From: Dictyobacter alpinus
GTDB taxonomy: Bacteria; Chloroflexota; Ktedonobacteria; Ktedonobacterales; Ktedonobacteraceae
DNA length: 64,000 bases
Direction of reading: 5' to 3'
NCBI RefSeq assembly: GCF_003967575.1
Contig: NZ_BIFT01000001.1
Coordinates: 2,170,001-2,234,000, forward strand
The position numbers and the translations under genes were made by a program. This document shows positions 44,906-53,584 of this stretch, piece by piece. The notes under the pieces are model-generated. The model worked only from the letters and a program-made list of their open reading frames with translations. It did not search any database and was not told the origin of the DNA. Within the stretch, counting starts at the first letter, position 1. Every line of letters begins with the position of its first letter.

Positions 44906-45343
44906 TCAATCAAAAATAAAATCAACAATGAGCTTAAACAAAAGAAGAAGTAAAAATGAAACAAACAACGCCAAACTGATCAAAACACAATAGAAAAAAA
45001 CGTTTCGGGATTGTGTATTTTCTTCATCTGTGGTACATGCATATTTACCAACCGGAGGCTTTTTGCTAAAGTTGATGCTTATACATACGCCGCTTTTTGA
45101 TTTGCTGCCATTAGTGGCCGTTGGAGTAGCCGGTTTGCTTTGAACAACCGTGGGAGCGGGTGTTGAAATTGGAGTGGTTGTAGACACGGGAGTTGGTGTG
45201 AGAGCATTTTGGGAGGAATGAAAAATTTGTGGGCTGGGAACCGCCCAATAAATGGTTGTCAATACAAGGGTTACAATGGCTACTATTACACCTGCACCTT
45301 GCCATCTTACGTCACCTAGAAATTGTAGTTTCGTTTGCTTCAT
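44906..45343 (-). CDS. Hypothetical membrane protein with Thr/Pro-rich loop
   Basis: 145 residues: one helix near 18-35 (GVIVAIVTLVLTTIYWAV), a Pro/Thr-rich extracytoplasmic-type stretch (about 45-85), two cysteines (GVCISI; YACTT), and a second helix near 118-140. Not recognised. It converges with the DUF4231 gene. A possible secreted loop held between two membrane segments. Confidence 0.55.
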   Translation of the reverse strand: MKQTKLQFLGDVRWQGAGVIVAIVTLVLTTIYWAVPSPQIFHSSQNALTPTPVSTTTPISTPAPTVVQSKPATPTATNGSKSKSGVCISINFSKKPPVGKYACTTDEENTQSRNVFFYCVLISLALFVSFLLLLLFKLIVDFIFD

Positions 45344-45760
45344 AAAAATGCTTGCTTCCTAACATAAAAATCCCAAAATTCTTTTATATTAAAATTAACG
45401 CATAACCCACAGAATTACAAAGTGTTCATGTACTTATTACTTACTTCCTTCCTTATCATCCGCTGAATTCCATCCCATAAAATAGCATTTGCTACAGATA
45501 AGCTAGTTTAGAGCGTCCCAGGTGCTGCCCTACTAAGAGAGGTGATTGTTACAAGCAATATGGTGAAGGAAAAGGCGTGCAAGAGGGGAACATTTTAGAA
45601 CTAGAGGTTATTTTGTAAGGCAACTGCCCTAGATGGGATCGCCCAAAGTCACGCAGTGAAGCAAAGGGTGTCTACAAAGATCAAAATACTATGGCAGCAT
45701 AATAGCATCCACATACACCACAACCGTCAGGCGACCTCATACGGCTCATGTCCTCGGCTC
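45344..45760. other. Intergenic region, nothing distinct
   Basis: About 417 bases separate two minus-strand genes. No ORF, RNA or strong palindrome was found. The promoter of the membrane protein gene should lie at its left end. Confidence 0.4.
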
Positions 45761-46015
45761 TCATTCTTCTCTTGTTCGTGCCTTTTCTTGTTTGGCTCGC
45801 CCTGACTTCTCGCCTCTCTCTTCAACTACATACGCATCAACCTGGGATTTCGGGTAGAGGCTCAATCGATTGTTGATCTTCTTTGGTGTAAACTTGCCAT
45901 ACTTTGCTAATGTGCGGATATATGCAGGATCAATCTCTTTACCACTATTTCTACTCAGCACCTCCGCCGCATCCTTCGCTGTATAATATTGTTCCAGGTC
46001 AATCTTATCTGTCAT
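45761..46015 (-). CDS. Small excisionase-like DNA-binding protein
   Basis: About 84 residues from the ATG at 46015, chosen because AGAGGAG lies 8 bases upstream; an in-frame ATG at 46042 lacks a site. The pattern YYTAKDAAEVLSRNSGKEID, YIRTLAKYGKFTPKKI, RLSLYPKSQVDAYV is that of MerR/excisionase-like winged helix domains, with a basic tail. It lies near the right end of the first element and could direct excision. Confidence 0.65.
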   Translation of the reverse strand: MTDKIDLEQYYTAKDAAEVLSRNSGKEIDPAYIRTLAKYGKFTPKKINNRLSLYPKSQVDAYVVEERGEKSGRAKQEKARTREE

Positions 46016-46118
46016 CCCGTGCGCTCCTCTTAAATATTTCATGGCTATTGCAATCTATACCTGATTATAACACTATAACGAATTATTTGTAAACACTCTT
46101 AATTGGCCTCTAGAGCTG

Positions 46119-46147
46119 TTGACTCAAATAACTCTACGTGGTATTAT
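46119..46147 (+). promoter_or_regulatory. Promoter of the SWIM-domain gene
   Basis: TTGACT (46119-46124), 17-base spacer, TATTAT (46142-46147). The ATG lies 59 bases downstream with an AGAGGAG ribosome site. Confidence 0.65.
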
Positions 46148-46205
46148 TAATATATCGAAAGGGATAAACCCCACTAACAAATACAAACAGAGGAGTTAAA
46201 CCACA

Positions 46206-46631
46206 ATGGCAACCACCACAAAAACCTCTCCCGTTACTGAAGAGCAGATCGACCGCTGTAGTCGTATCTTCGACATGGAAACACAGGAACCATTCTATAT
46301 GGTACTGAGTGAGGCGGATAACCTGACTGAGTATAAAGTTCAGTATCACAAAGATCCCAATCGCCCAGGCAAAGGCTATTTCACTTGCACTTGTCCAGCA
46401 GGTCGAGAGGGATTCATTCATTGCAGTGGCCCATACTGTAAACATGTCCGCTGGTCTATTGCAGCAGCTCAAATACATAAAGCGGATGAGAAAGATCAAG
46501 CACGGGCCAGGATGCGCCAGGAACAAGAGTATCACAATCTTCTGAAGCGCAAACCCTACCAATGGACAGAGGCAGAGATACGAAGAGATCAACGTCGTTA
46601 TACAGCACGACCATTCCAATTGATGAAGTAA
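46206..46631 (+). CDS. SWIM-type zinc-finger protein
   Basis: 141 residues. The centre (about 58-82) reads FTCTCPAGREGFIHC, then YCKHVRW, giving the CxC...CxH signature of SWIM zinc fingers. A basic, helical C-terminal half follows. SWIM proteins bind DNA or partner proteins; this one has no fused helicase or transposase. It has its own promoter and lies 360 bases left of the tRNA-Arg, at the right end of the first element. Confidence 0.75.
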   Translation: MATTTKTSPVTEEQIDRCSRIFDMETQEPFYMVLSEADNLTEYKVQYHKDPNRPGKGYFTCTCPAGREGFIHCSGPYCKHVRWSIAAAQIHKADEKDQARARMRQEQEYHNLLKRKPYQWTEAEIRRDQRRYTARPFQLMK

Positions 46632-46988
46632 AAGAAGGTGAGAGGGTTGGCAACCACGCTAGCCCTCCCCAAAGAATGCACGGAGTCTAACCACAACACT
46701 CACCCCGAAGACAGGATATCACGACCAATCAACCTATGTCTTCGGCCCTCTATAGATAACCTCCCCTTTGCCTGTTACGTCTGGTTATAGCCGAATCTAC
46801 AATGAATTTATATCCGTCACATCTCTACTTGACATGGTTTTAGAAGTCTGCTATGTTTGTACCAGTCAAGAGCTTAGGTTGTGGAAGAAACACGACTTAC
46901 AGCGGTGGTTTAAGGGTGTTACAGCGGAAGTTATTGAGTTTATAAGAGGACTCGAACCGTTGCCGACGCCCATCAGAAGCCAATTCAA
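46632..46988. other. Gap between the SWIM gene and tRNA-Arg
   Basis: About 357 bases with no ORF of note. TTGACA and TATGTT (near 46829 and 46852) with a 17-base gap could be a tRNA promoter brought by the element. Confidence 0.45.
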
Positions 46989-47061
46989 GGGGCTGTAGCT
47001 CAGTGGATAGAGCGTCGGTTTCCTAAACCGTGCGTCGGCGGTTCGAGTCCGCCCAGCCCCA
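46989..47061 (+). tRNA. tRNA-Arg (anticodon CCT), intact attachment-site copy
   Basis: GGGGCTG pairs with CAGCCCC. The D-arm TAGCTCAGTGGATAGAGC, anticodon loop TTCCTAA (CCT, arginine) and T-arm GGTTCGAGTCC are present. No CCA is encoded. Its 5' half is repeated at 33904 and its 3' half at 49242, both ending in the anticodon loop. Confidence 0.95.
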
Positions 47062-47242
47062 TACCTCATAAACTCAACAATGTAAACCCGCCTCAGAAGC
47101 CAAAGAAAAACTCTTTTACCAGACACAGCAAGCAACCAATAAAAGATCCTTTTTTGTACAAACCGTATGTCGGAAACGCCAATTCTCAGACAAGAAAACC
47201 TGGAGATAAACTCTGCAATAAATTTTATTGTTGGCACTTTTT

Positions 47243-47416
47243 TCACTTGCTCAAAACATCCATAGCGGCCACCGCCGAGAATCTCTCTTGATCTTTACGC
47301 GCTGCGCGTTGTTTGAAGCTCTTCAAGTATTCTTCTGTGACTTCCAAGCTGCTATGGCCCAGGAGCCGAGAGAGCTTATAGATCTCTCCCCCTTGTTCCA
47401 GGTAAGTGCAGGCGAA
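47243..47416 (-). pseudogene. C-terminal remnant of a second tyrosine recombinase
   Basis: The last 57 codons read FACTYLEQGGEIYKLSRLLG, HSSLEVTEEYLKSF and so on, matching the final catalytic block (His and the nucleophile Tyr) of the integrase at 34.0 kb. The preceding sequence loses homology: the HxxR motif, Arg and Lys boxes are gone. It lies about 180 bases from the intact tRNA-Arg and reads toward it, as an integrase of a 3'-end insertion would. Confidence 0.8.
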
Positions 47417-47440
47417 GGAAGGAATAAAAGGAGTATAATA

Positions 47441-47668
47441 ATGCGGGGGAAGCGTCCTTCGAAAGACTATAAAAGCATTGTGATCTGTGAGATGTTTGTG
47501 ACATTGGTGGCACTTTTTGGTGTTTGGTCGCAATGGACATCCATAAAAAGGCCATTGGAGAGCAAGACTTTCTGGATGACCATCATTGTAGGTTTGTTCA
47601 CAATTGGAACAGTTATATGGGCATTTGTTTCTTACATGCGTGCACGCAAACATGAACAATCCCATTAG
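47441..47668 (+). CDS. Small two-helix membrane protein
   Basis: 75 residues with hydrophobic segments near 15-30 and 45-65 (FWMTIIVGLFTIGTVIWAFV) and charged ends. A ribosome site (AAAGGAGT) precedes the ATG. Not recognised. It is followed at once by an acetyltransferase-like fragment, an arrangement repeated at 50.46-50.77 kb. Confidence 0.5.
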   Translation: MRGKRPSKDYKSIVICEMFVTLVALFGVWSQWTSIKRPLESKTFWMTIIVGLFTIGTVIWAFVSYMRARKHEQSH

Positions 47669-47895
47669 AATATACTTCATGGTTTCATCACGGCAAACGT
47701 GGAGTCATTGTCGAGAGGATTGTATCGGTCGGAGCTACCCGCAGTGGTGTCAGACTGCTGCAGCACTTTGGTTTTAGTGAGATTATCTTCCCACGGGACG
47801 ATACCAGGGTGTTTGTCATTGATATGAAGAAGTCTGGAGCGCCAATAACCCAGGCTTATAGAGAGGCTTATCAAAATTTCGCCGGTCAAAAATAA
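47668..47895 (+). pseudogene. Acetyltransferase-like C-terminal fragment
   Basis: The plus-strand frame ending at TAA 47895 reads GVIVERIVSVGATRSGVRLL, FGFSEI, VFVIDMKKSGAP, AYREAY. This resembles the end of a GNAT-like domain, and no start or N-terminal part is present. The last 33 residues recur, slightly diverged, at 50663-50773. It looks like a truncated gene. Confidence 0.5.
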
Positions 47896-47945
47896 AAGTC
47901 ATAATCTTTTATACTTACTACATTGACTATATATTGGAGGGAATC

Positions 47946-49043
47946 ATGGCCTTTGATCGTGCAAATATCCAGCGAGAGCATAAACTAGCTAATTTTTTGA
48001 ATCAGTATGACTCTCAACTCAATGAACGAAAGCAACTGCCGAATAATACACTATTAGACCAGGCGTGGACACTCTTGCAAGAACGGCTTAACCAACCAAC
48101 GTTAGATGAGGAAGTTGTTCACCTCGGCATTATCCTTTGCCATAAATTAAAGGAGAGAGAAACCCCTATCCGCTTTCTCTCTCGTTACTTAACGCAATCG
48201 TTACCTCTTTCAGAGGAAACCTGGACTAAATGGGAACTGGTAGATCATCTCGCTCTTGCTCACCGTTATGGAGAGATGATAAAAACGCAAAAAGATTTCC
48301 TCCACTGGGCCTTGCGCAATATTCCTTTGCAAGATATCTGTCGAGTTATGAATGATGCCACACAAGCTCTTGGTTGGGTAGCTTTGGGACAAGGGGAGGA
48401 GTGGATGCACATCTTTCATGATCTTCTACCTCAAGTTGAAGCGATTGAGACAAATCGCTTTGATCGATTCTGCTATCTCCGCACCGCTGGAGTGGTCTGC
48501 TCGGAGCTAAAAAGAACGGATGAAGTCCTTTCCTGTGGGGAAAGGATTCACCAGATTGCGCAGGAAGATCCCTCGTGGGAAAAGAATTATTATCTAATAG
48601 CTGAAGCTTCACACCTTCAAATAAAAGCGTATCGGCAACTGGGACGCATCGACGAGCTGCGGCGATTAGGTATCGAAACAGCCCACTTTATCGAAGAACA
48701 AAGAAAAACATTCTTATCAACGATTGATCATTTGCCTGGTGACTTCTGGATTCGATACCACAATCTCGGAGCTCAATTGTATTTTGCAGGTCAATATGAT
48801 CTGGCGATCGCCCAGTTTCGTCGATCGTTGAATATGCATGAAGGGACGAGCCATACTTATCTATGGTTGGCAGCTTCTCTATGGATCACCACAAAAGATA
48901 GGAATGAAGTTCTCTTGTTACTGAGATCTGCCGCACATCTGCATGCAGGTGGAAAATCTTGGCGTGACTACCGTGATTTACCGGAGTTTCAAGATGTTCG
49001 CGATGATCCACAATTTTTACAAGCAACACTTGGTACTGAGTAG
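47946..49043 (+). CDS. TPR-like helical protein, island cargo
   Basis: About 365 residues, fully helical. Typical TPR segments include RYHNLGAQLYFAGQYDLAIA then QFRRSLNMHE (about 270-300), and weaker units lie before it. A strong ribosome site (GGAGGG) precedes the ATG at 47946. The C-terminal SWRDYRDLPEFQDVRDDPQF block is typical of the last unit of such proteins. It probably mediates protein contacts; the partner is unknown. It is the only sizeable intact gene of the second insertion. Confidence 0.65.
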   Translation: MAFDRANIQREHKLANFLNQYDSQLNERKQLPNNTLLDQAWTLLQERLNQPTLDEEVVHLGIILCHKLKERETPIRFLSRYLTQSLPLSEETWTKWELVDHLALAHRYGEMIKTQKDFLHWALRNIPLQDICRVMNDATQALGWVALGQGEEWMHIFHDLLPQVEAIETNRFDRFCYLRTAGVVCSELKRTDEVLSCGERIHQIAQEDPSWEKNYYLIAEASHLQIKAYRQLGRIDELRRLGIETAHFIEEQRKTFLSTIDHLPGDFWIRYHNLGAQLYFAGQYDLAIAQFRRSLNMHEGTSHTYLWLAASLWITTKDRNEVLLLLRSAAHLHAGGKSWRDYRDLPEFQDVRDDPQFLQATLGTE

Positions 49044-49241
49044 CAATGCAACTTATCGCTCAAGAAATATATTACTGTCTGAGGCGCATAACCGAGGGTG
49101 GAGTAACACAAGATCGAGGGGCTTTGGGCGTTGATTTAGGCTTAAAAGGAGAGAGATAAAAAACCAGGACAATCTAAGTTATTGCCATATACCAATGGCG
49201 GTAAACTGGCTTCTGGAGGGGATTTAGCCCTGCTTCTGTTC

Positions 49242-49281
49242 CCTAAACCGTGCGTTGGCGGTTCGAGTCCGCCCAGCCCCA
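49242..49281 (+). repeat. 3' half of a tRNA-Arg(CCT) gene; right attachment site
   Basis: Forty bases from CCTAAACCG to the discriminator match the intact tRNA-Arg with one change (TTGG for TCGG). The 5' half is absent. Together with 33904-33941 it would rebuild a full tRNA, overlapping at CCTAA. Confidence 0.85.
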
Positions 49282-49786
49282 TAACCCCCTCGCAACCCTC
49301 TCCCCAACTGGCTTCGCCTGGGAAACCGCCACAGAAGAATAACCGTAGTTTTTTAGCTTGTTCTTCCCTCGGATGGTAAAAACTTTACTTCGGAGAGCTA
49401 GAAAACCGTAGAAATGACTGTATCTGCTGAAAAACTAAACGCCCACTTACTTAGAATGTTTTTAAGTGTTCCTTGGTGAATTTCCTCTGTTCGAGGGGTG
49501 AATTAAATTTCTTCGGTGTAAGAAAGCATTTGTTCGGAGGTGAATTTCTTATTATACCTCATCTATAGAGTAAGATTTAGGCGAGAAACATGACTAGATG
49601 AGAGGTTATCCACGAATTCGGGGTTGCTTCGGTGCGACGATTTGCTTACAGGGAGGGCGGGTAGTTGCCTCTCAAAATAATCCCGCTCGTTAAAATGTAG
49701 CTGTATCTATATTGTCGTGATTATCAAATAGTAAGGCGTGTTACAATAGTCAATGTTTGCAGATGGGATTATTGGAGTAAAAATAA
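49282..49786. other. Intergenic region right of the island
   Basis: About 500 bases with scattered GTGAATT words (near 49470-49550) but no ORF or RNA gene that I can support. A promoter for the next gene is likely but not distinct. Confidence 0.4.
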
Positions 49787-50128
49787 ATGACTGATGGAAA
49801 ATCTTCACAAGAGACAAGACAAGAGCAAATAAAGAGATTACGCCAGCAATATGGAGAGTTCTATAAGTCTTTCATTAAAATACTGGCCTCTTATGATCCA
49901 TTAGGTTTAGTTTCTAGTGGTGCACCTGATAATGAATATGACATTGAGGTTGATGCAGTTTTGTTAAGGATGAAAGAAGCTAAATCGGTAGATATGTTAA
50001 GTACCATTATCTATGAAGAATTTGTGCGTTGTTTTAGCTTACCCCCTACCCATCCTAAAGCCCCTTATAATACTATCGCCGCTAGTGTCTGGGATACATA
50101 TCAACGCTGGTTACAAGAACAATCATAA
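49787..50128 (+). CDS. Hypothetical 113-residue protein, DUF1871-like
   Basis: A small acidic helical protein. FYKSFIKILASYDPLGLVSS, GAPDNEYDIEVDAVLLRM and an IIYEEF segment resemble DUF1871 proteins, some of which act as small immunity-type or regulatory factors. A ribosome site is weak. It is not in an evident operon. Confidence 0.55.
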   Translation: MTDGKSSQETRQEQIKRLRQQYGEFYKSFIKILASYDPLGLVSSGAPDNEYDIEVDAVLLRMKEAKSVDMLSTIIYEEFVRCFSLPPTHPKAPYNTIAASVWDTYQRWLQEQS

Positions 50129-50458
50129 AAAGAGATTCTATCATGGATATCATTGAAGCCTTTACCTACCATATGAATGTAATCAGAATGCACATCTTGA
50201 ATGCATCCTCTTCTTCATCCGTCCTTTTCCTTGTCACAGTCCTGCATTTTTTTTAGGACCCCTAGAACTTCAGAATAAAGGTCTGGTTGTCGGACCCGCT
50301 GACCTGAAATGCTACTGACGTAGATAAAGGTTCTTTTTTCATCCATGCGCCTCACCCCACGAAAACAGTAACACGTGGGGTGCGCTTTTGCTTATAAACG
50401 CAAGCATCAAACGTTCTATGTATGGGACATGATGACGAAAAGCGAGGAAAATTAAGCA
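50129..50458. other. Gap with a terminator-like hairpin
   Basis: CACCCCACG and CGTGGGGTG (about 50351-50380) form a 9-bp stem followed by CGCTTTTG, a probable terminator. No ORF is supported in the rest. Confidence 0.45.
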
Positions 50459-50659
50459 ATGCAGAAAAACAAACGCGAATCTCTTTGGAAGTTCGTTCCT
50501 GCGAGTATTTGGTCGGGAATATCAGCAAGGCTTTTGGTGATGATGTGGAATAGTAGTAGTGTTTGGGATAGTCGTAATGTGAGCATCTATATATTTGTGA
50601 CTATCTGGTGTCTTGTTGGATGTATCTTCTTTGTTCCGCTGTTTCAGAAGTTGCGCTAA
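50459..50659 (+). CDS. Small membrane protein
   Basis: 66 residues with a basic N-terminus and one or two hydrophobic segments (VSIYIFVTIWCLVGCIFFVP near 41-60). A ribosome site (GAGGAAAA) is present. It is followed 4 bases later by an acetyltransferase-like fragment, as at 47.4 kb. Not recognised. Confidence 0.45.
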   Translation: MQKNKRESLWKFVPASIWSGISARLLVMMWNSSSVWDSRNVSIYIFVTIWCLVGCIFFVPLFQKLR

Positions 50660-50662
50660 AAG

Positions 50663-50773
50663 GATGATACAAGGGTGTTTGTCATTGACATGAACAAGTC
50701 AGGAGCGCTAATAAAGCAAGCATATAGAGAAGCCTATCAAAGTTTCATCAGAGATGGAACCATCACGGGGTAA
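50663..50773 (+). pseudogene. Second acetyltransferase-like C-terminal fragment
   Basis: The frame ending at TAA 50773 reads DDTRVFVIDMNKSGALIKQA then YREAYQSF, matching the end of the fragment at 47668-47895 at about three of four residues. Nothing upstream of it is homologous, so it is a deeper truncation. Confidence 0.5.
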
Positions 50774-50893
50774 GACAGAAGAATTTCATAGGTCTGGAGA
50801 ACAGAAGGGAGAAGGCGCAAGTTGTGTGAGCCCTAAGTGAAACAGTTTCTTGCGGCCTTACGTATCTAGTCTGAATGTGACCTTAGAGAGTAT

Positions 50894-51163
50894 ATGGTTC
50901 TATCTGTTTGGAACCATTATATTAAAGTATTTGAGAATATCGTTATGCAAATACCTAACAAAGTCGTACGGATTACTTATTTCATCATTATGCTTGCAAT
51001 TATAGTTTCTTTGCTTGGAGTATGGATCCTACCAGCGTTTCATATCGGAAAAACTGGCGTGGGATTAATTTTGGCAATTCTGCTTATAAATTCATTCATC
51101 ATAAGCATTATCCAAAGATATTTAAATAAAAAGAAGAACAAAGATGAAATCTCAAAAGATTAG
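50894..51163 (+). CDS. Small two-helix membrane protein
   Basis: 89 residues, or about 72 if the ATG at 50945 is used. Two hydrophobic segments (ITYFIIMLAIIVSLLGVWIL; GLILAILLINSFIISII) are followed by a Lys-rich tail. Not recognised. It is one of several short membrane proteins in this stretch. Confidence 0.45.
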   Translation: MVLSVWNHYIKVFENIVMQIPNKVVRITYFIIMLAIIVSLLGVWILPAFHIGKTGVGLILAILLINSFIISIIQRYLNKKKNKDEISKD

Positions 51164-51273
51164 CATTACTTCCTATGTTTTACTGTACTTATGATAAATT
51201 GTTGCTGGGCACAACTGGGAAGCATATCTGACACGTATATCAGGTAAGATAAGTAATAGTAAGATAGGAGAAG

Positions 51274-51513
51274 ATGATGCAAACAAAGCGCCCATCCACG
51301 TTTCCAGTATTGCGTATACCTCCAGTGCTGAATTTTGTCATAATAGGTATAACTGTTGTTTTCTTCACCATCATGGCTTTTATATTTCGGTCTCGAGGAG
51401 AAACAACTATTAGTTTTATATGTTGGGTTGCGGCTGCGTTCGCCTCTCTGATACTTGTGTGGGTGATCTATAGCTATATGTATATGAAGAAAAGAGAGAG
51501 CATAAGTAAATAG
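51274..51513 (+). CDS. Small two-helix membrane protein
   Basis: 79 residues. Two hydrophobic segments (LNFVIIGITVVFFTIMAFIF; ISFICWVAAAFASLILVWVI) and a basic tail. A good ribosome site (AGGAGAAG) precedes the ATG. It converges with the response regulator gene. Not recognised. Confidence 0.5.
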   Translation: MMQTKRPSTFPVLRIPPVLNFVIIGITVVFFTIMAFIFRSRGETTISFICWVAAAFASLILVWVIYSYMYMKKRESISK

Positions 51514-51533
51514 CCATCTACGTCTCTTAATAT

Positions 51534-51893
51534 TCAGGCAAGTACGTTGGCAACAGAGTCTAAGAGATCCAGGAGCTCAAAGGGCTTGAGTAAATAAGCG
51601 TTTACGGCCAGTTTGGTGGCTCGTTCTTTGACTTGAGGATCCGCCGTCAGGAGGATAATTGGCAGTTCCGCACGGCGTCCTTGCTGCTCCAGGGTTTTCA
51701 AAAATTCATAGCCGTTCATGCGTGGCATCATCAGGTCCAGGATGATCAGGTTAGGCCTGGCGGTGGCTAGCATTTCTAAGGCGTGCTTCCCATCGCGGGC
51801 GATCATCACTTCGTAACCTTCTGCTTCAAGAATGGCCTGCAAGCATTCCTGGACGCCCATATCGTCATCTATTACCATGATGAGCTCTTTCAT
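51534..51893 (-). CDS. Single-domain response regulator paired with a histidine kinase
   Basis: 119 residues, receiver domain only: acidic pair in VIDDD near 9, phospho-acceptor in LIILDLMMPRMNG near 52, Thr in LLTADP near 82, Lys in LLKPFEL near 104. Its start overlaps the stop of the upstream kinase gene by four bases (ATGA), so the two proteins are translationally coupled and almost surely a pair. There is no output domain. Confidence 0.9.
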   Translation of the reverse strand: MKELIMVIDDDMGVQECLQAILEAEGYEVMIARDGKHALEMLATARPNLIILDLMMPRMNGYEFLKTLEQQGRRAELPIILLTADPQVKERATKLAVNAYLLKPFELLDLLDSVANVLA

Positions 51894-53584
51894 GTCTCTG
51901 ACTCTCCATGCAGCTGAACTTCGCAGGGTAATGTGAGCAGGAAGGTGCTCCCCTTCCCCTCTCGGCTTGTGACTGTTATGCTTCCCTCATGGGCTTGCAG
52001 GATACTCTGGCATAGATATAGTCCCAGCCCTACACCGGAGAAGTGGCGTGACGATGCATTGGAGGCCCGGAAGAAAGGCGTAAACATCTTGGAGAGTTCC
52101 TGTTCAGGAATCCCAATGCCGGTATCGCTAATGGCGATCTGTGCGGCGTCTCCCTGTCGCTTCGTCTCTATAAGGATCAAACCACCTTCAGGCGAATACT
52201 TGCGCGCATTTTCGAGCAGATGGTTGACCGCCTGTTCAAGGCGCGAACGATCTATCCACACCGGTAGCGGGACCTCTGAGTTGCGCAACTCTAGACTCCA
52301 GAGTCCATGGAAATCTAACGCATCCCGCTGAATTTCTACTAACTCTTCCAGTATAGTGCACAGATCTTCATGTCGCCGATGCAAGGAGAGGGAACCTGTT
52401 TGTAAGCGGGTGGCATCGGTCAACTCTGCTCCCAGGCGGGCGAGTCGATCTGTTTCCCGCTGGATTGTCTGCAGGCGTTTGGTCAACTCTGCTTGACTGA
52501 AGACGTTGCCTTGCTCAATGCCACGTAAGAGAATCTGGGTCAGGCCTCGAATGGTCGTGATCGGAGTACGCAATTCATGGGCGGTAGTTGTTAACAGTTC
52601 ATCCTTGAGTCTTTGCGCCTCGCGTTCCTGAGTGATATCGCGTATGATGCCTAAAACGCCAACGATATGGCCCCGATCATCACGAATGGCTCCAATACTC
52701 ATCCTTAAAGTGCGTAATGAACCATCACGATGCTGCAACCGGAACATATGTCCACCCACACGTTTACCTGTGCTGGCGAGCTTGAGAGCCTGTTGGACGG
52801 AGGAATGGTCCTCTTCATACACCAGGTCTTCAAAAAGATTGCCTACCACTTCTTCCCCTTCCACCCCTAAGAGATCACGCCAGCGGCTATTCGCATAGAT
52901 AACTCTTCCTTCAAGATCAAAGGCGCCGATGGCTTCCGCCGCCCCTTGCATAACTTCTTCCCAGCGCGAGGTACTTTCACCCAGTTGCTGCCGTAAGTCC
53001 TGCACCTGTTCCATCAAATGCAGCTGTTCAGCAATATCAGGACTGGCCTGGGTCACGTCAGGGACATATTCTTTCCCAATCGCAGCCAGGGCCTCCGGAG
53101 TGCGTTGCAGATGAACGATGACATAACAGCCATCATCCCCCAGTGCGATGCGCTTTTGTAGCACCACTTTGGCATAGCCAAAGTTACGGGCGGCAATGCC
53201 GCCAAAAACCGAACTAGTCATGAAGCAGAGGGAGGGGGATTGACGTACCAGAGTGTCAAAAGGACAGGAGGTTGTACTTACCACTACTTTGAGTGGATCC
53301 TTGGAAACCAGAGAAAAGTTACCGCCAATTTTCTGCTTGAGATCTACAATCACATGAGCATATTCATCCAAAGTAAAGGAACGATCGATACCCCAGAAGC
53401 GCTTATACTCTTCCTCAATCGCGGCTCCCATCGAAAGTCCTACATTGATAATATATGCTCCCGTCAGTTCACTTCCAAGAATGCCCTCATTGAGATGGCC
53501 CAGGCTTGCAATCAGCCTTCGCATAAATAGATCACGATCCAGGGCAATGGGAGTGGTAAACGACTCAGATTTTGTTCTACCCAT
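51890..53584 (-). CDS. PAS sensor histidine kinase
   Basis: About 564 residues from ATG 53584; a longer ORF from 53632 lacks a better ribosome site. Residues about 1-190 form a sensor domain with FGGIAARNFGYAKVVLQKRI that may be a V4R/methanogen-output-type domain (weak). A short coiled coil and a PAS domain (about 215-325) follow. HisKA has His336 in TTTAHELRTPIT. The HATPase part is complete: HLLENARKYSPEG, DTGIGIPEQE and GVGLGLYLC. There is no membrane helix. It should phosphorylate the receiver protein encoded by the overlapping gene. Confidence 0.88.
   Translation of the reverse strand: MGRTKSESFTTPIALDRDLFMRRLIASLGHLNEGILGSELTGAYIINVGLSMGAAIEEEYKRFWGIDRSFTLDEYAHVIVDLKQKIGGNFSLVSKDPLKVVVSTTSCPFDTLVRQSPSLCFMTSSVFGGIAARNFGYAKVVLQKRIALGDDGCYVIVHLQRTPEALAAIGKEYVPDVTQASPDIAEQLHLMEQVQDLRQQLGESTSRWEEVMQGAAEAIGAFDLEGRVIYANSRWRDLLGVEGEEVVGNLFEDLVYEEDHSSVQQALKLASTGKRVGGHMFRLQHRDGSLRTLRMSIGAIRDDRGHIVGVLGIIRDITQEREAQRLKDELLTTTAHELRTPITTIRGLTQILLRGIEQGNVFSQAELTKRLQTIQRETDRLARLGAELTDATRLQTGSLSLHRRHEDLCTILEELVEIQRDALDFHGLWSLELRNSEVPLPVWIDRSRLEQAVNHLLENARKYSPEGGLILIETKRQGDAAQIAISDTGIGIPEQELSKMFTPFFRASNASSRHFSGVGLGLYLCQSILQAHEGSITVTSREGKGSTFLLTLPCEVQLHGESET

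Larger units (their letters stand above)
33904..49281. mobile_element. Composite integrative island at tRNA-Arg(CCT)
   Basis: The island is bounded by a tRNA 5' half (33904-33941) and a 3' half (49242-49281), with the intact tRNA-Arg inside at 46989-47061. The simplest reading is two insertions that both crossed over at CCTAA of the anticodon loop. The first (33.9-47.0 kb) displaced the 5' half and brought a new one; its recombinase is intact. The second (47.1-49.3 kb) displaced the 3' half; only the last 57 residues of its recombinase survive. Cargo includes the TIR-restriction fusion, DNA-binding proteins, an ATPase, DUF559, DUF4231 and a TPR protein. Confidence 0.75.

Noticed and set aside
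46866..47246. Minus-strand ORF over tRNA-Arg
   Set aside because: The GAGRTRTADARFRKPTLYPL segment is a false translation of the tRNA region, not a protein.
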